Source: Maribacter ulvicola (GTDB lineage: Bacteria; Bacteroidota; Bacteroidia; Flavobacteriales; Flavobacteriaceae). Taken from it: DNA of 64,000 nt. The notes below the pieces were generated by a model. It had not been told where the DNA came from. It did no database searches and saw nothing but the letters and a program-made list of their open reading frames with translations. The stretch is from the NCBI RefSeq assembly GCF_900155985.1, contig NZ_FTMA01000001.1, positions 186,001 to 250,000 on the forward strand. The letters are read 5' to 3'. Shown piece by piece: positions 46,761-56,999 of this stretch; the stretch's first letter is position 1; every line of letters begins with the position of its first letter. The translations under genes and the position numbers were made by a program.

Positions 46761-49502
46761 CTAAAAACTAAAGGCAAAATTTAAAAAATAGGTTCTTCCG
46801 AAACCATACCAATATTTAGGTGCAAAAGACGGATTGCCACTTAAGTTATCTTGCTTTAGCTGACCATAATTTCCATTTCTACTTTGCTCGTAGCCACCAG
46901 TTCTAAACGTGGTATCAAAAACATTATTAATACTGGCAAATACACTTATGTACTTCCCTTTCTTAAGCCAAGACTTACCGCCCACCATATTCAATGAATA
47001 AAAATTATCAAGTAGTTTTTGTCTCAAAAGCTTCTGTACATTTTCATCTGTTGCATCTGGGAATTTTAGTTGTGTCTCCGGATCAATTAAAAAACTTTGG
47101 GTTCTAGTAATTGTAGAAATATTGGCATAATTATTAGCCAAGTAATTGGCTGAAGCACTTACCCACCAATATTTAGGATCCCTATATGCTATACCTACTG
47201 CAATGGCCTTTTGCGGACCTTGCGCTAGCTTGTATCTCTTTACGGCAGACTGACCTAAAAATTTAGAACCAGATATATCTATCAAATCTTCTGCTGCACC
47301 CGCAGTGTCAAAATTAATAGTCACAAAAGGATTACTGGCATATTCATGTTTTGCCACTGAAGCAACTAATGATAAATTAACAGCGCTAGATAACTGATAT
47401 TCCAAACCAAGTTCAACACCCATATGTAATTTGTCTAAATCAGTGATTACTTCTTGCACAAAATCTGAACCCACCCCAGAATCAACGAAAAAGAAATTTA
47501 CATCTGTCGTATTTTGAAAACGTGTATAAAACCCAGTTAATCTACCCGTCAACTTTGGCATTCTAAGAAAATAATTAGCATCTATACTGGTAATAGTTTC
47601 GCTCTGCAAATTGGGAACAATAGCATTGTTTTCTCTAGGATTTATAAATACATTTTGTAAAACAGGTGCTTTATTGATCATGGCCGCATTAACAGCAGCC
47701 CAATGCCTACCAGTTATAGAATACAATGCACCTGATTTTACTGACCAATTTAAAAACTTAACCTGTTCGCTCTTTCCTAAAGAATTATCTACAAAGCGTT
47801 CATTCTTAAACAAGCCTTCTCTTTGATAATTAGCCATAGCATACTTTCCTGACACAAATGCCTTTACCTTATTAAAGTGGGCATTTAATTGGGTGTACAT
47901 ATCTGTATGGCTTCCGTTTAAATCATAATTATAATTGAAAATTTCACCTTCTAGTTTATGTACATCAGTTGAGACATCATTTAATGTTTCTGAAAACACA
48001 TCTATATCTTTATGATACTCTGCCCCTACGAGGTCATCTATTTGAGCATAGTTATTAGAGTTTAGTTGGCGGTGTGTTAAACCAATGTCAATTTTTAAAT
48101 GACTATCAATATTTATATTGGCCGTCGCCCTTACCGTTAATTGATTGTCTTTAGTGGTATCGTCATATAACACATAAGCCGCTTCCCCGTTCTGACTTAT
48201 ACTTGTATTCGCTTTATAAATGGTATTCCAGTCAAACTGTGGATGTTCAAGGAAACCTTCTTCCGCCTGTATGGCACTTTCATAATTTGCGCCAATAGGG
48301 CTGTTCAAATAAAAACTGGGTAAATATCGGTAATACGTAGGGTCTGGGTTAGGAGCATTATAATACCCTAGGCGGCTCCTTTTATATACACCGGTTTGGT
48401 AACCAATACCTGCCTTAATTTGAAGTTTGTTAGATTCGTGGTGGTAATTAATTAAGAACAATGGCTCTCTAATGTGCCTTTCCCTAGAATTTCTAATTTT
48501 TCCGTTTTGAATACCAACATAAGGGTTATACCTATTTCCTTGTATTCCTTGTACCTCTTCTGTTATTGCAGACGAGCGTCCTCTTCTATTAGACGCCATT
48601 ATTACAGTTCCCAAAATTGTATTCTTTTCATTTAATAGATACTCCATTGAACCGTAGACAGAATAAGAATCATACAAGGTACCATCCATATACCCTTCTT
48701 TTGCCCACCGCCTAGAAGCAGAAATAATGTAGGCGAGTTTTTCATCTTTAACTCCAGAATTATAGGTTGCCATTAGTCTGCCCCTATACGTTCTGTTAGA
48801 CAAAGAAGATGATAATCTTGTGCCAGACCGTAATCCTGATGGTCGTAAATCTATATTCGTATTTCCTAAAATGCCTCCAAAAGTAAAATCTGAAGCTTCT
48901 AAACCGTTCGCATATTGTTGATTTCTTATAACATCGTTCAATCCTCCCCAGTTATTCCATTGCGGTCTGCCGTCATACATTTTATTCATGGGCAACCCGT
49001 TCAAATGAACTTCTCCATATTGAGAATCATAACCTCTTACCCTAAAAAATGCCTGACCAAAATCAAACGCAGCTCTATTTAAAAAAATATCTCTCGTTGA
49101 TTGTAATAAAGCCAGCGCATTAGAATTTATCTCATCATCTAATAACTCATCATCAGTTATATTAATTAGGTTAATTGATTTCTCTATGGTTATATCTCGA
49201 TCTAAAAATATTACCCCTAAATCAATGCTGTTATTATTGAGAAATACGGGTATCCTTTTAATGTTATAATCAGTAAAAGAAATTTGAAGTATAAATTCTC
49301 CTTTATGTGAAGTGACAAGTTGAAACTCTCCTAACTCATTCGTCTTTGTGGTTATTGATTCGCCTTCCAAAACAACCATTACGCTTGTAATCAATTCCTT
49401 ACCAATATTTTCTTTTACTACCCCAGATATTGTAATGGGACTTTGAGGATAAAGCAAACATATTTTAAAAAATAGGAATAAAAACAAGAAATACTTGACC
49501 AT
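46761..49502 (-). CDS. TonB-dependent receptor of the candidate nuclease locus
   Basis: 913-residue receptor. Signal peptide (1-20), carboxypeptidase-like domain (about 22-105, ISGVVKENIGKELITSVMV), plug (about 120-230, FFRVRGYDSQYGEVHLNGLPMNKM and NNWGGLNDVIRNQQ), then a barrel that ends in YFLNFAFSF with the terminal aromatic residue. It is followed after 16 bases by a DUF5689/lamin-tail lipoprotein and is divergent from a secreted nuclease-fold protein. Together these suggest uptake of a product of extracellular phosphodiester cleavage (inference). Confidence 0.92.
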   Translation of the reverse strand: MVKYFLFLFLFFKICLLYPQSPITISGVVKENIGKELITSVMVVLEGESITTKTNELGEFQLVTSHKGEFILQISFTDYNIKRIPVFLNNNSIDLGVIFLDRDITIEKSINLINITDDELLDDEINSNALALLQSTRDIFLNRAAFDFGQAFFRVRGYDSQYGEVHLNGLPMNKMYDGRPQWNNWGGLNDVIRNQQYANGLEASDFTFGGILGNTNIDLRPSGLRSGTRLSSSLSNRTYRGRLMATYNSGVKDEKLAYIISASRRWAKEGYMDGTLYDSYSVYGSMEYLLNEKNTILGTVIMASNRRGRSSAITEEVQGIQGNRYNPYVGIQNGKIRNSRERHIREPLFLINYHHESNKLQIKAGIGYQTGVYKRSRLGYYNAPNPDPTYYRYLPSFYLNSPIGANYESAIQAEEGFLEHPQFDWNTIYKANTSISQNGEAAYVLYDDTTKDNQLTVRATANINIDSHLKIDIGLTHRQLNSNNYAQIDDLVGAEYHKDIDVFSETLNDVSTDVHKLEGEIFNYNYDLNGSHTDMYTQLNAHFNKVKAFVSGKYAMANYQREGLFKNERFVDNSLGKSEQVKFLNWSVKSGALYSITGRHWAAVNAAMINKAPVLQNVFINPRENNAIVPNLQSETITSIDANYFLRMPKLTGRLTGFYTRFQNTTDVNFFFVDSGVGSDFVQEVITDLDKLHMGVELGLEYQLSSAVNLSLVASVAKHEYASNPFVTINFDTAGAAEDLIDISGSKFLGQSAVKRYKLAQGPQKAIAVGIAYRDPKYWWVSASANYLANNYANISTITRTQSFLIDPETQLKFPDATDENVQKLLRQKLLDNFYSLNMVGGKSWLKKGKYISVFASINNVFDTTFRTGGYEQSRNGNYGQLKQDNLSGNPSFAPKYWYGFGRTYFLNFAFSF

Positions 49503-49596
49503 GCTATACGTAAAAGCTTATTAATGAGCTATTAAGATACTGTTTAAGAAATAATTAACGTGAAAATTCCGTATACTCGTACATTATTAAGTTAAA

Positions 49597-50646
49597 ATGC
49601 TCTCTATAATGCGATTATTAGTCTCCATTCTCTTACTCTTTCCTATAGGTACGTTTTCACAAAACGCTAACACTTATCAAATTAGAACAGTGGCATTTTA
49701 CAATCTTGAAAACTTATTTGATACTAAAAATGATTCTTTAATTTATGATGATGATAGAACTCCAGAAGGAAAAGACAACTGGACAGAAGAACGCTATTTG
49801 AAAAAAATAGAACATATGTCTAAGGTTATTTCTGAAATTGGTTCAGCGGATAATAAAACCGCACCTGACATTATTGGCGTTTGTGAAGTAGAAAACTTAG
49901 GCGTTTTAGAAGATTTAGTTCTTCATAAAAACATCGTAAAATTTAACTACGGAATTATACATTTCCAATCTCCCGATGAACGCGGTATTGATGTTGCCCT
50001 ACTTTATAAGAAAAATGCATTTGTTCCTGTAAACTTCAATAGCCATAGATTACTACTTTATAACTTAGATGGGAAACGAGACTACACCAGAGACCAACTT
50101 ATAGTTGAGGGACTATTAGATACTGAAAAAATATACTTTATGGTGAATCATTGGCCCTCTAGAAGTGGTGGCGAAGCAAGAAGTAGACCCTTTAGACTAG
50201 AAGCCGCTAAATTAAATAAGCGCATTATTGATTCTATTCAAAGGTTAGATATAGAAGCTAAAATTATAAGCATGGGAGATTTCAATGATGACCCCATTGA
50301 TCCTAGTTTCAAAAAAATATTACAAGTTGAAAAAAATTATAAGAATTTGGACTCTTTAAGTCTTTACGGACCTATGGAAAAACTTTATAAGAAAGGAAGA
50401 GGCTCGTTAGCCTATAGAGACAAGTGGAATTTGTTTGACCAATTTTACATGACATCAACCCTTATCAACAAAGAAAAAGAAAGTTATAATTATTGGAAGG
50501 TAGGGATATTTACTTCCTCTTATTTAATAGACCCAAAAGGAAAATATAAAGGCTATCCGTTACGAACATATGCAGGAGGGAGTTATATAGGTGGTTATAG
50601 TGACCACTTTCCAGTATACCTACACCTCATTAAAAAGCAAAAGTAA
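49597..50646 (+). CDS. Secreted endonuclease/exonuclease/phosphatase-fold protein
   Basis: 349 residues. Signal peptide (about 1-21, ending GTFSQ). The DNase I-like (EEP) fold is shown by FYNLENLFDTKND, GVCEVENLG with the metal-binding Glu, VNHWPSRSGGEARSR, MGDFNDDPID with the catalytic Asp and Asn, and the final GYSDHFPVYL with the catalytic His. All active residues look intact, so a secreted nuclease or phosphodiesterase is likely. It is divergent from the TonB receptor gene, with 94 bases between the starts. A second in-frame ATG at 49609 also gives a good signal peptide. Confidence 0.88.
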   Translation: MLSIMRLLVSILLLFPIGTFSQNANTYQIRTVAFYNLENLFDTKNDSLIYDDDRTPEGKDNWTEERYLKKIEHMSKVISEIGSADNKTAPDIIGVCEVENLGVLEDLVLHKNIVKFNYGIIHFQSPDERGIDVALLYKKNAFVPVNFNSHRLLLYNLDGKRDYTRDQLIVEGLLDTEKIYFMVNHWPSRSGGEARSRPFRLEAAKLNKRIIDSIQRLDIEAKIISMGDFNDDPIDPSFKKILQVEKNYKNLDSLSLYGPMEKLYKKGRGSLAYRDKWNLFDQFYMTSTLINKEKESYNYWKVGIFTSSYLIDPKGKYKGYPLRTYAGGSYIGGYSDHFPVYLHLIKKQK

Positions 50647-50680
50647 AAAACCAACCAACTAAATATTTGGTTAGTTTTTT
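50645..50680 (+). terminator. Terminator after the secreted nuclease gene
   Basis: Stem AAAAAACCAACCAA (50645-50658) against TTGGTTAGTTTTTT (50667-50680) with one C/A mismatch and an 8-base loop. The arrangement with A and T runs lets it serve the convergent gene as well. Confidence 0.7.
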
Positions 50681-50696
50681 ACTGCTCTTACTTTAT

Positions 50697-51137
50697 TTAA
50701 TTAAACCACTGACCCCACGGAATTCTACTTAATATTAGAAGTAGACCTATGGTGTAAAAAATGGCAATACTTTTAAACTTTTTAGCCCCATCAACAAATT
50801 TCTTATGTCTTGACCAGCCAACCGTTATTGATGCAATTGCCAATATATTAATAAACGGATGCTCAACTGCTAATAAACGCGCAGCCGAGGTTAAACCACC
50901 CATACCAAACTCTTGTATTGCGCTTAATCCGCTTGGAGAAACAAAATATAATATTAGACCCACCAAAAGTTGAATATGGCATAAAATAAGTGCAAAAAGA
51001 CTTAATCTAAGGTCTTTTCCCATATTAAAGATTCGCTTACCTACAAGCCCTGAAATAGCATTAATAACAGCTAAGATCAATACAGCCAATGCTATATAAG
51101 CCAAGTATGAATGTAGCATGTGAATAGTTTCGTACAT
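50697..51137 (-). CDS. Four-helix membrane protein, histidine-rich
   Basis: 146 residues with four hydrophobic helices (about 11-31, 44-66, 90-107, 122-140). Histidines H6, H9, H54, H93 and H111 lie at helix ends or within helices (MLHSYLAY, LCHIQLL, VEHPFIN), a pattern that would suit heme binding as in b-type cytochromes, but no named family is certain. It is a stand-alone gene downstream of a TonB receptor gene, separated from it by a strong terminator. Function unknown. Confidence 0.65.
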   Translation of the reverse strand: MYETIHMLHSYLAYIALAVLILAVINAISGLVGKRIFNMGKDLRLSLFALILCHIQLLVGLILYFVSPSGLSAIQEFGMGGLTSAARLLAVEHPFINILAIASITVGWSRHKKFVDGAKKFKSIAIFYTIGLLLILSRIPWGQWFN

Positions 51138-51180
51138 AGTTCTAATTTTAAGTTTTAAATGTACTGAATTTTAAGCATAA

Positions 51181-51210
51181 AAAAACCCTGACTTTGCAGT
51201 CAGGGTTTTT
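51181..51210 (-). terminator. Strong terminator after the TonB receptor gene at 51230
   Basis: A perfect 13-bp stem AAAAACCCTGACT / AGTCAGGGTTTTT with a 4-base loop, 20 bases past the stop of the receptor gene; the T run follows on the minus strand. Confidence 0.9.
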
Positions 51211-51229
51211 ATTTATTATAATTAAACTC

Positions 51230-53905
51230 TTAGAAACTGTAACGAGCACTTACGTTAAATGTTCTTCCAAATCCAAAGAATACTTTGTTATTAGTAGAAA
51301 TTCCTTCGTAAGTAGATCCATTACCATCTGCAAAAGTATTTGTCAAAGATTCAGCAATATACTCTGTATCAAAAAGGTTGTTTACGTTAGCTGCAATACT
51401 TAGTTTATTGTTCCCTCCAAATCCAAAAGTATAGTATGCACCTAAGTCAAAAAGTGTATAACTTGGTAAACGCAATGAACCTTGGTTATCAGCAGAATCA
51501 AAATCTTCAGCATTTAAGAATGCATATAATCTTGACGCATTGTAAAGATTTGCACTAATTTTAAGATCTTCAATAGGTCTAATGATCATTTCTAAGTTCG
51601 TTGTGAACTGAGCCGCATCTCCTACTTTTACACCATCTAAGAACAATGTAACATCTGGATCAATAACATTTCTGTCATCATCTAAGGCTTGACCAAATGC
51701 ATTACCTGCATATTCCCAATCACCTAAAGATAACATACCTCTAAACTGTACAACATCTGATGCACGGTAATCTGCTTCAATTTCAATACCTTGGTGAATT
51801 TGCTCTACACCATTAATGTTCGCATTACCTTCATCTCCTGTTGGAGTTTCAACACCAATTCTAACGAATCTATCTTTCCAAGTAGTTCTATAAATGTTAA
51901 CCTTAGCTCTAAAATCACCAAGATTAAGACCGTAACCCATTTCTAAACCTAATACTTTTTCATTAGTCAAATCAGGATTTAATTCGTTCTGAAAGTTGAT
52001 ATAAACTGCATCGAATTGAGGTTGTTTTGAATAATAACCAGCGTTAAAGAATACGTTGTTAGCTTCATTCAAGTTAAAGTTAGCACCACCTTTAATGTTA
52101 CCACCTAAAATATTCTCCCAATCTGTTTCTTGTAATGGATCAGAATCTAAATAATTAAAATAATCGATTCTCTTAAATCCTTGATTTGAAATACCACCTT
52201 GCACAAATGCAGATACTACACCATCTGTATATTCTACTTGACCGAATGCCCCAGTCCATCTTACTAGACCGTCATTGTAATAGTCAATTTTCTCTTCATC
52301 ATCAATGCTCTTAAACACATTTACAATAGAACTAAAATCAGAATCTATAGTATCACCATCACGAATAACATGAGTTGGGTTATTGATATCATCATCATCA
52401 AAATATCCGTCAGCACCTAATAGGTTATCCATTCTTCTATAGTGAATTCCTTTGTAACTTCTTAAATCCACACCAACATCATAACTCCATTTCTCATCAA
52501 TCTGAGTATTTAAGTTAGCTATAACACCAAACCAGTTATGAGAGTTGATAGATGCTCTTCTAGCCAAACCATCACCAAAACTTGTTGTAATATATTCGCC
52601 ATCACCATTTGGAGATAATTGGTAGTCGTTACCATCATAAAATGTAACTGCTTCTCCACCATTAAAACGAGAAATTAAATCGTAATCAACTTGTCCTGTT
52701 TCAGGTATTCTATATCTGCTAGAACTTGCAAAACCAAAGCTTGGTCCTGAACCAATATCACCAGTACCACCACCACGACCAAAAGATGCGTAAGCAGAAG
52801 TAGATAATGTTGATTTCTCAGATGCTTTCCACTCCCAAGTTAAAGAAGTAATTGGCTTGTGATAGAAATTTCTTCTCCATCCAAATTCTTCTCCGTTTAA
52901 AGTACCACCGTTGTAGTTGTATTTAGCACCATATTCTAAGTGATCAGCCAAAGTTGCTACGTTAAAGAAACTTGATGTTCTTTGATTGTGAACTTGTGGT
53001 GCACCTGTTAATACAAATTGGAAATTATGCTTTTCATTTGGTTCGTAACCTAAACCAATAAAATAATTGTAACCATCACCTGCAGTTCTACCTAATAAAA
53101 CCGATGCAGCAAAACCTTTATCAGACTTACCAGTATTATAAGCAACAGTAGTTTTTAAGTAGCCGTCATTACCACCGCCTAAGGTTACTGTACCACCTTC
53201 TTCTTTTTCAGTAGACTTTGTAATTACATTAATAGTACCACCAACAGAAGAAATTGCTAATTTAGAAGAACCTAAACCTCTTTGAACTTGCATAGCAGTA
53301 GTTACATCTCCTAAACCTGCCCAGTTACTCCAGTATACAGCACCGTTTTCCATATCATTTACGGGAATACCGTTAACCATAACAGCAGTGTTTCTAGAAT
53401 CAAAACCCCTTACGTTAACTCTACCATCACCAAAACCACCACCTGTTTTGGTAGCGTATATAGAAGGAGTAGATTTAAGTAACTCAGGTAATTCTTGAGA
53501 ACCTAATTTTTCTTGTATCTCCGCAGCTCTAATAGTTGAGACAGCAACAGGAGTTTCTCTATCCTTTGCTATATCTAAAATTCCAGTTACAACAACACCT
53601 TCTAATTCTTCAGCATTAGGTTCTAAAACAACAGAACCAATATTACCTGAAGCAGTAAAAGCAATTTGCTTTGAATTAAAACCGATGTAAGAAACTACTA
53701 AAGTTCCAGACTCGGCACTTGTGTTAATTGTAAAATTACCATCAAAATCAGTTGATGTTCCATTAGTAGTCCCTTTTACCATTACTGTAGCACCTGGCAA
53801 TGGAGTATTGGTATCGCCATCTAATACAGTACCAGTAATTGGTCCTTGTGAAAAAGCAGTTACGGTCATTAAAAATGCCGCTAATGCAAAATACATTTTT
53901 TTCAT
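51230..53905 (-). CDS. TonB-dependent receptor with carboxypeptidase-like domain, probably abundant
   Basis: 891-residue receptor. Signal peptide (1-19, ending TAFSQ), carboxypeptidase-like domain (about 22-100, GTVLDGDTNTPLPGATVMV, TDFDGNFTI), plug (about 110-235, VNVRGFDSRNTAVMVNGIPVND, ISSVGGTINVITKS), and a barrel ending NVSARYSF. No SusD gene is adjacent. The regular, acidic, low-cysteine sequence, the isolated promoter with a direct repeat and the very strong terminator suggest a highly expressed porin-like receptor, which is inference. The cargo is unknown. Confidence 0.93.
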   Translation of the reverse strand: MKKMYFALAAFLMTVTAFSQGPITGTVLDGDTNTPLPGATVMVKGTTNGTSTDFDGNFTINTSAESGTLVVSYIGFNSKQIAFTASGNIGSVVLEPNAEELEGVVVTGILDIAKDRETPVAVSTIRAAEIQEKLGSQELPELLKSTPSIYATKTGGGFGDGRVNVRGFDSRNTAVMVNGIPVNDMENGAVYWSNWAGLGDVTTAMQVQRGLGSSKLAISSVGGTINVITKSTEKEEGGTVTLGGGNDGYLKTTVAYNTGKSDKGFAASVLLGRTAGDGYNYFIGLGYEPNEKHNFQFVLTGAPQVHNQRTSSFFNVATLADHLEYGAKYNYNGGTLNGEEFGWRRNFYHKPITSLTWEWKASEKSTLSTSAYASFGRGGGTGDIGSGPSFGFASSSRYRIPETGQVDYDLISRFNGGEAVTFYDGNDYQLSPNGDGEYITTSFGDGLARRASINSHNWFGVIANLNTQIDEKWSYDVGVDLRSYKGIHYRRMDNLLGADGYFDDDDINNPTHVIRDGDTIDSDFSSIVNVFKSIDDEEKIDYYNDGLVRWTGAFGQVEYTDGVVSAFVQGGISNQGFKRIDYFNYLDSDPLQETDWENILGGNIKGGANFNLNEANNVFFNAGYYSKQPQFDAVYINFQNELNPDLTNEKVLGLEMGYGLNLGDFRAKVNIYRTTWKDRFVRIGVETPTGDEGNANINGVEQIHQGIEIEADYRASDVVQFRGMLSLGDWEYAGNAFGQALDDDRNVIDPDVTLFLDGVKVGDAAQFTTNLEMIIRPIEDLKISANLYNASRLYAFLNAEDFDSADNQGSLRLPSYTLFDLGAYYTFGFGGNNKLSIAANVNNLFDTEYIAESLTNTFADGNGSTYEGISTNNKVFFGFGRTFNVSARYSF

Positions 53906-53966
53906 TTTCTTAGAGTATTTGTTAGTTTTTTAACTTGCTGCAAAATTCAATTATTTTTATACCTCC

Positions 53967-53985
53967 AACGTTAAGAGAACGTTAA
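53967..53985. repeat. Direct repeat AACGTTAA x2 with 11-bp period in the TonB receptor leader
   Basis: AACGTTAA at 53967-53974 and again at 53978-53985, with a 3-base spacer. On the transcribed strand they read TTAACGTT-CTC-TTAACGTT and lie just downstream of the predicted transcription start, one helical turn apart, as expected for side-by-side binding of a regulator. A related palindrome TTAACGTTAA lies at 1999-2008. Confidence 0.55.
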
Positions 53986-53995
53986 ATCAGCAAGA

Positions 53996-54003
53996 CAAAA
54001 ATA
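53996..54003 (-). promoter_or_regulatory. -7 element of the TonB receptor gene
   Basis: TATTTTTG on the minus strand matches TAnnTTTG; it predicts a leader of about 85 bases that contains the AACGTTAA repeats. A second near match, GAATTTTG, lies closer to the gene. Confidence 0.45.
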
Positions 54004-54076
54004 CTTAAAAACTAAACACGATTTATGTGAAAATGAATTAGTTACCCTTTTAATAGTAACTTTAAAGTATTGAAAT

Positions 54077-55714
54077 TTATTTCTTAAAATATTGCAAAAG
54101 TCTCAATGTTGAGCTGTCATGATCAGACATTTCTGAATTGTTAATATCATCAAGAATTGTCCCTGCAAGTTGTTTACCTAATTCTACACCCCATTGATCA
54201 TAACTAAATATGTTCCAAATCACTCCTTGCACAAAAATCTTATGCTCGTACAAAGCAATTAAAGAGCCTAAACTTTTTGGAGTCAGCTTATTCATTAAAA
54301 TAGTATTGGTAGGTTTATTACCTGCAAATACCTTGAATGGAGCTTGTTTATTAATTTCAGATTCTGATAAATCTTTAGCCCTTAATTCTGCGACTACTTC
54401 TTCTTTAGTTTTACCATTCATTAAAGCCTCGGTCTGTGCGAAATAATTTGCCATCAATTTATCATGATGATCTTTATCTCCATGTAAAGAATGCTTAAAA
54501 CCTATGAAGTCTGTCGGTATTAATTTCGTTCCTTGGTGTATTAATTGAAAAAAGGCATGTTGCGAATTTGTACCTGGTTCTCCCCAAATAATAGTCCCTG
54601 TTTCATAACCAACAGTATTACCGGCTCTATCTACACTCTTACCATTACTTTCCATAATACCTTGCTGTAAATAAGCAGAGAATCTACTTAAATATTGTGC
54701 GTAAGGGATTATAGCTTCTGTTTCAGCGCCATAAAAATTATTGTACCAAACACTTACCAAAGCCATAATTACAGGAATGTTTTCTGAAAAATCAGTTTCC
54801 TGAAAATGTATATCGGTTTCATTGGCTCCTTCCAACAAAGCATCAAAGTTATCATAACCTACCGCCAAGGCAATTGTTAAACCTACTGCACTCCATAATG
54901 AGAATCTACCACCTACCCAGTCCCACATGGGGAATACGTTCGCAGCATCAATACCGAACTCGGCTATTTTTTCACTGTTAGTTGATACTGCGGCAAAATG
55001 CTTTGCAATATCTTCTTGCGAACCGTGTTTTAAAAACCACTTCTTTATCGTAGTGGCATTACTTAACGTTTCTTGCGTAGTAAAGGTTTTAGAAACTACT
55101 ACGAATAAAGTGGTCTCTGGATCCAAAGTCTTTAAAACTTCATGTACATGATCACCATCTACATTACTAACAAAATGAACGGCTAAATGATTTTTGTAGA
55201 ACTTTAATGCTTCGGTTACCATTGCCGGACCTAAATCTGATCCACCAATACCTATATTGACTACATCTGTAAAAGCTTTACCTGTATATCCTTTTAAATC
55301 TCCGTTGATTACCGAATCTGTAAATTCTTTTATATGCGCTTTTACTTCATAGATTTCTGGCATTACATTTTCGCCATCAACCAAAACTACATCATCTTTC
55401 TTAGCACGTAAAGCAGTATGAAGTACCGCCCTACCTTCTGTTTCGTTAATTAAATCTCCACCAAAATAATCTTTGATAGCTCCTTTTAAATTCACCTCAT
55501 CCGCTAACTTAAACAACATTTGCATAGTCTCTTCAGAGATTCTGTTCTTGGAATAATCAAATAAAAAATCATTCCACTGTAGCGTAAATTTTTCAGCCCT
55601 TTTTACATCCGAAGAAAACAAACTTCTAAGATGCTCGCTCTTAGTTTCGTTGTAATGTGCCGTTAACTTATTCCAAATATCTGTTTGCTGTGGGTTTATT
55701 TTATCTAGTGCCAT
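54077..55714 (-). CDS. pgi: Glucose-6-phosphate isomerase
   Basis: 545-residue glycolytic enzyme that interconverts glucose-6-phosphate and fructose-6-phosphate. Signature blocks: [46 protein letters not shown] (PGI signature 1), [20 protein letters not shown] and [13 protein letters not shown] near the end. Length is standard. It is the last gene of the DUF3108-TDO-M23-pgi operon; its first codons overlap the end of the M23 gene by 14 bases, so it is translationally coupled. Confidence 0.98.
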   Translation of the reverse strand: MALDKINPQQTDIWNKLTAHYNETKSEHLRSLFSSDVKRAEKFTLQWNDFLFDYSKNRISEETMQMLFKLADEVNLKGAIKDYFGGDLINETEGRAVLHTALRAKKDDVVLVDGENVMPEIYEVKAHIKEFTDSVINGDLKGYTGKAFTDVVNIGIGGSDLGPAMVTEALKFYKNHLAVHFVSNVDGDHVHEVLKTLDPETTLFVVVSKTFTTQETLSNATTIKKWFLKHGSQEDIAKHFAAVSTNSEKIAEFGIDAANVFPMWDWVGGRFSLWSAVGLTIALAVGYDNFDALLEGANETDIHFQETDFSENIPVIMALVSVWYNNFYGAETEAIIPYAQYLSRFSAYLQQGIMESNGKSVDRAGNTVGYETGTIIWGEPGTNSQHAFFQLIHQGTKLIPTDFIGFKHSLHGDKDHHDKLMANYFAQTEALMNGKTKEEVVAELRAKDLSESEINKQAPFKVFAGNKPTNTILMNKLTPKSLGSLIALYEHKIFVQGVIWNIFSYDQWGVELGKQLAGTILDDINNSEMSDHDSSTLRLLQYFKK

Positions 55715-56999
55715 TTTCTTGATTAAGTGTTATTAAATCCTCGTCTTCTTCTTCAATTAAAACTTTGGGGTAGATTATACAATCTAACTGTTCTTTATAT
55801 GTAGAAATATATGCGAAATATTCTTCCTTTAACGAATCGTGTAAAGGTTCTGCTTGTGGCAATTCTTCTTTTAAAGGGTCAACCTGCCTTCCATTTTTCC
55901 AGAAGCGATAACATACATGAGGTCCTCCTGTATTACCGGTCATACCGATCCAACCTATGACATCTCCTTGCCTAACAAATTCACCTTTTTTCACCTTTTG
56001 AGCCTTCATATGAAGATACTGGGTAGAATACGTGCCGTTGTGCCTAATTTTAACATATTTACCATTACCGCCTCTCCTTGTAGATTCTACCACAGTCCCG
56101 TCTGCAGTGGCCATAATAGGTGTTCCAATAGGTGCGGCATAGTCGGTACCTTTATGAGGTCGTAATTTATAGCCGTAATATTTTATTCTTCGTTTCAGAT
56201 TATACCTAGATGATAACCTGCCATACGCTACGGGCATCCTTAAAAATGTCCTTCTTAGGTTATTTGCATTTTCGTCAAAATAATCAACCAAACTGCGCAA
56301 GGAATCGTTTTCATAGGCAAAAGCATAAATAGGCTTGCCATTATGTTCAAAATACGCTGCTTCAATAGACTCAGCCCCTGCATATACCGTATCATTTATA
56401 AATTTCTCATTATAGATAATCTTAAACTTATCATTCTTTTGTAATCTAGAAAAATCAATGGTCCATGCATATACGTTTGCTAAGTTATGCGTAACATTAT
56501 AATCTACACCTTGTTCCAGTATGGCCTCAGACAAACTAGATTCTATCACCCCAGAAACCTCTCGTTGAACAAATTTAACCTTGTTCTTATCCTTATACAC
56601 TTTTACACTATCTCGTAAGTCAATTACCGTATAGTTAATGGGATCGTTCTCATAAATAAACACATGAACTTGTGCGGTAGTATCTTTTGATTGTAAAATA
56701 GCATATGGTTTACCTACACGAATTTTACGTACATCAAAAGTATCTTTAAAATTTTCTGAAACCGCAAGAACTTTTGGATACTCTACTTTATTATCCTGCA
56801 TTAATTCACCAAAACTATCTCCGTATCTAACAGTATCTAATTTAACATTGAATTCATCTAAATTAAAACCAAACCTCTCATTGACTTCTGGCACTTCTAC
56901 CACCTTAATATCTTGAGCTATGTCTTTCTTCTCATTATCGGCGTCTTTGCATGATGCAATTACTGTTAGTGCCAATAATATCCCCCAATACTTCTGCAT
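55701..56999 (-). CDS. M23-family peptidoglycan endopeptidase lipoprotein with HxC zinc motif
   Basis: 432 residues. Lipoprotein signal (VIASCKDA, C17), a long N-terminal region with OapA/LysM-like features ([21 protein letters not shown]), then an M23 LytM-like domain (about 270-375). Zinc and catalytic residues: H282 and D286 in [11 protein letters not shown]330 in YLHMKA, and H361-x-C363 in [10 protein letters not shown], where most M23 enzymes have H-x-H. The last ligand is thus a cysteine, which could still bind zinc. The enzyme would cut peptidoglycan cross-links at the periplasmic face. It shares one base with the TDO stop and overlaps pgi by 14 bases. Confidence 0.88.
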   Translation of the reverse strand: MQKYWGILLALTVIASCKDADNEKKDIAQDIKVVEVPEVNERFGFNLDEFNVKLDTVRYGDSFGELMQDNKVEYPKVLAVSENFKDTFDVRKIRVGKPYAILQSKDTTAQVHVFIYENDPINYTVIDLRDSVKVYKDKNKVKFVQREVSGVIESSLSEAILEQGVDYNVTHNLANVYAWTIDFSRLQKNDKFKIIYNEKFINDTVYAGAESIEAAYFEHNGKPIYAFAYENDSLRSLVDYFDENANNLRRTFLRMPVAYGRLSSRYNLKRRIKYYGYKLRPHKGTDYAAPIGTPIMATADGTVVESTRRGGNGKYVKIRHNGTYSTQYLHMKAQKVKKGEFVRQGDVIGWIGMTGNTGGPHVCYRFWKNGRQVDPLKEELPQAEPLHDSLKEEYFAYISTYKEQLDCIIYPKVLIEEEDEDLITLNQENGTR

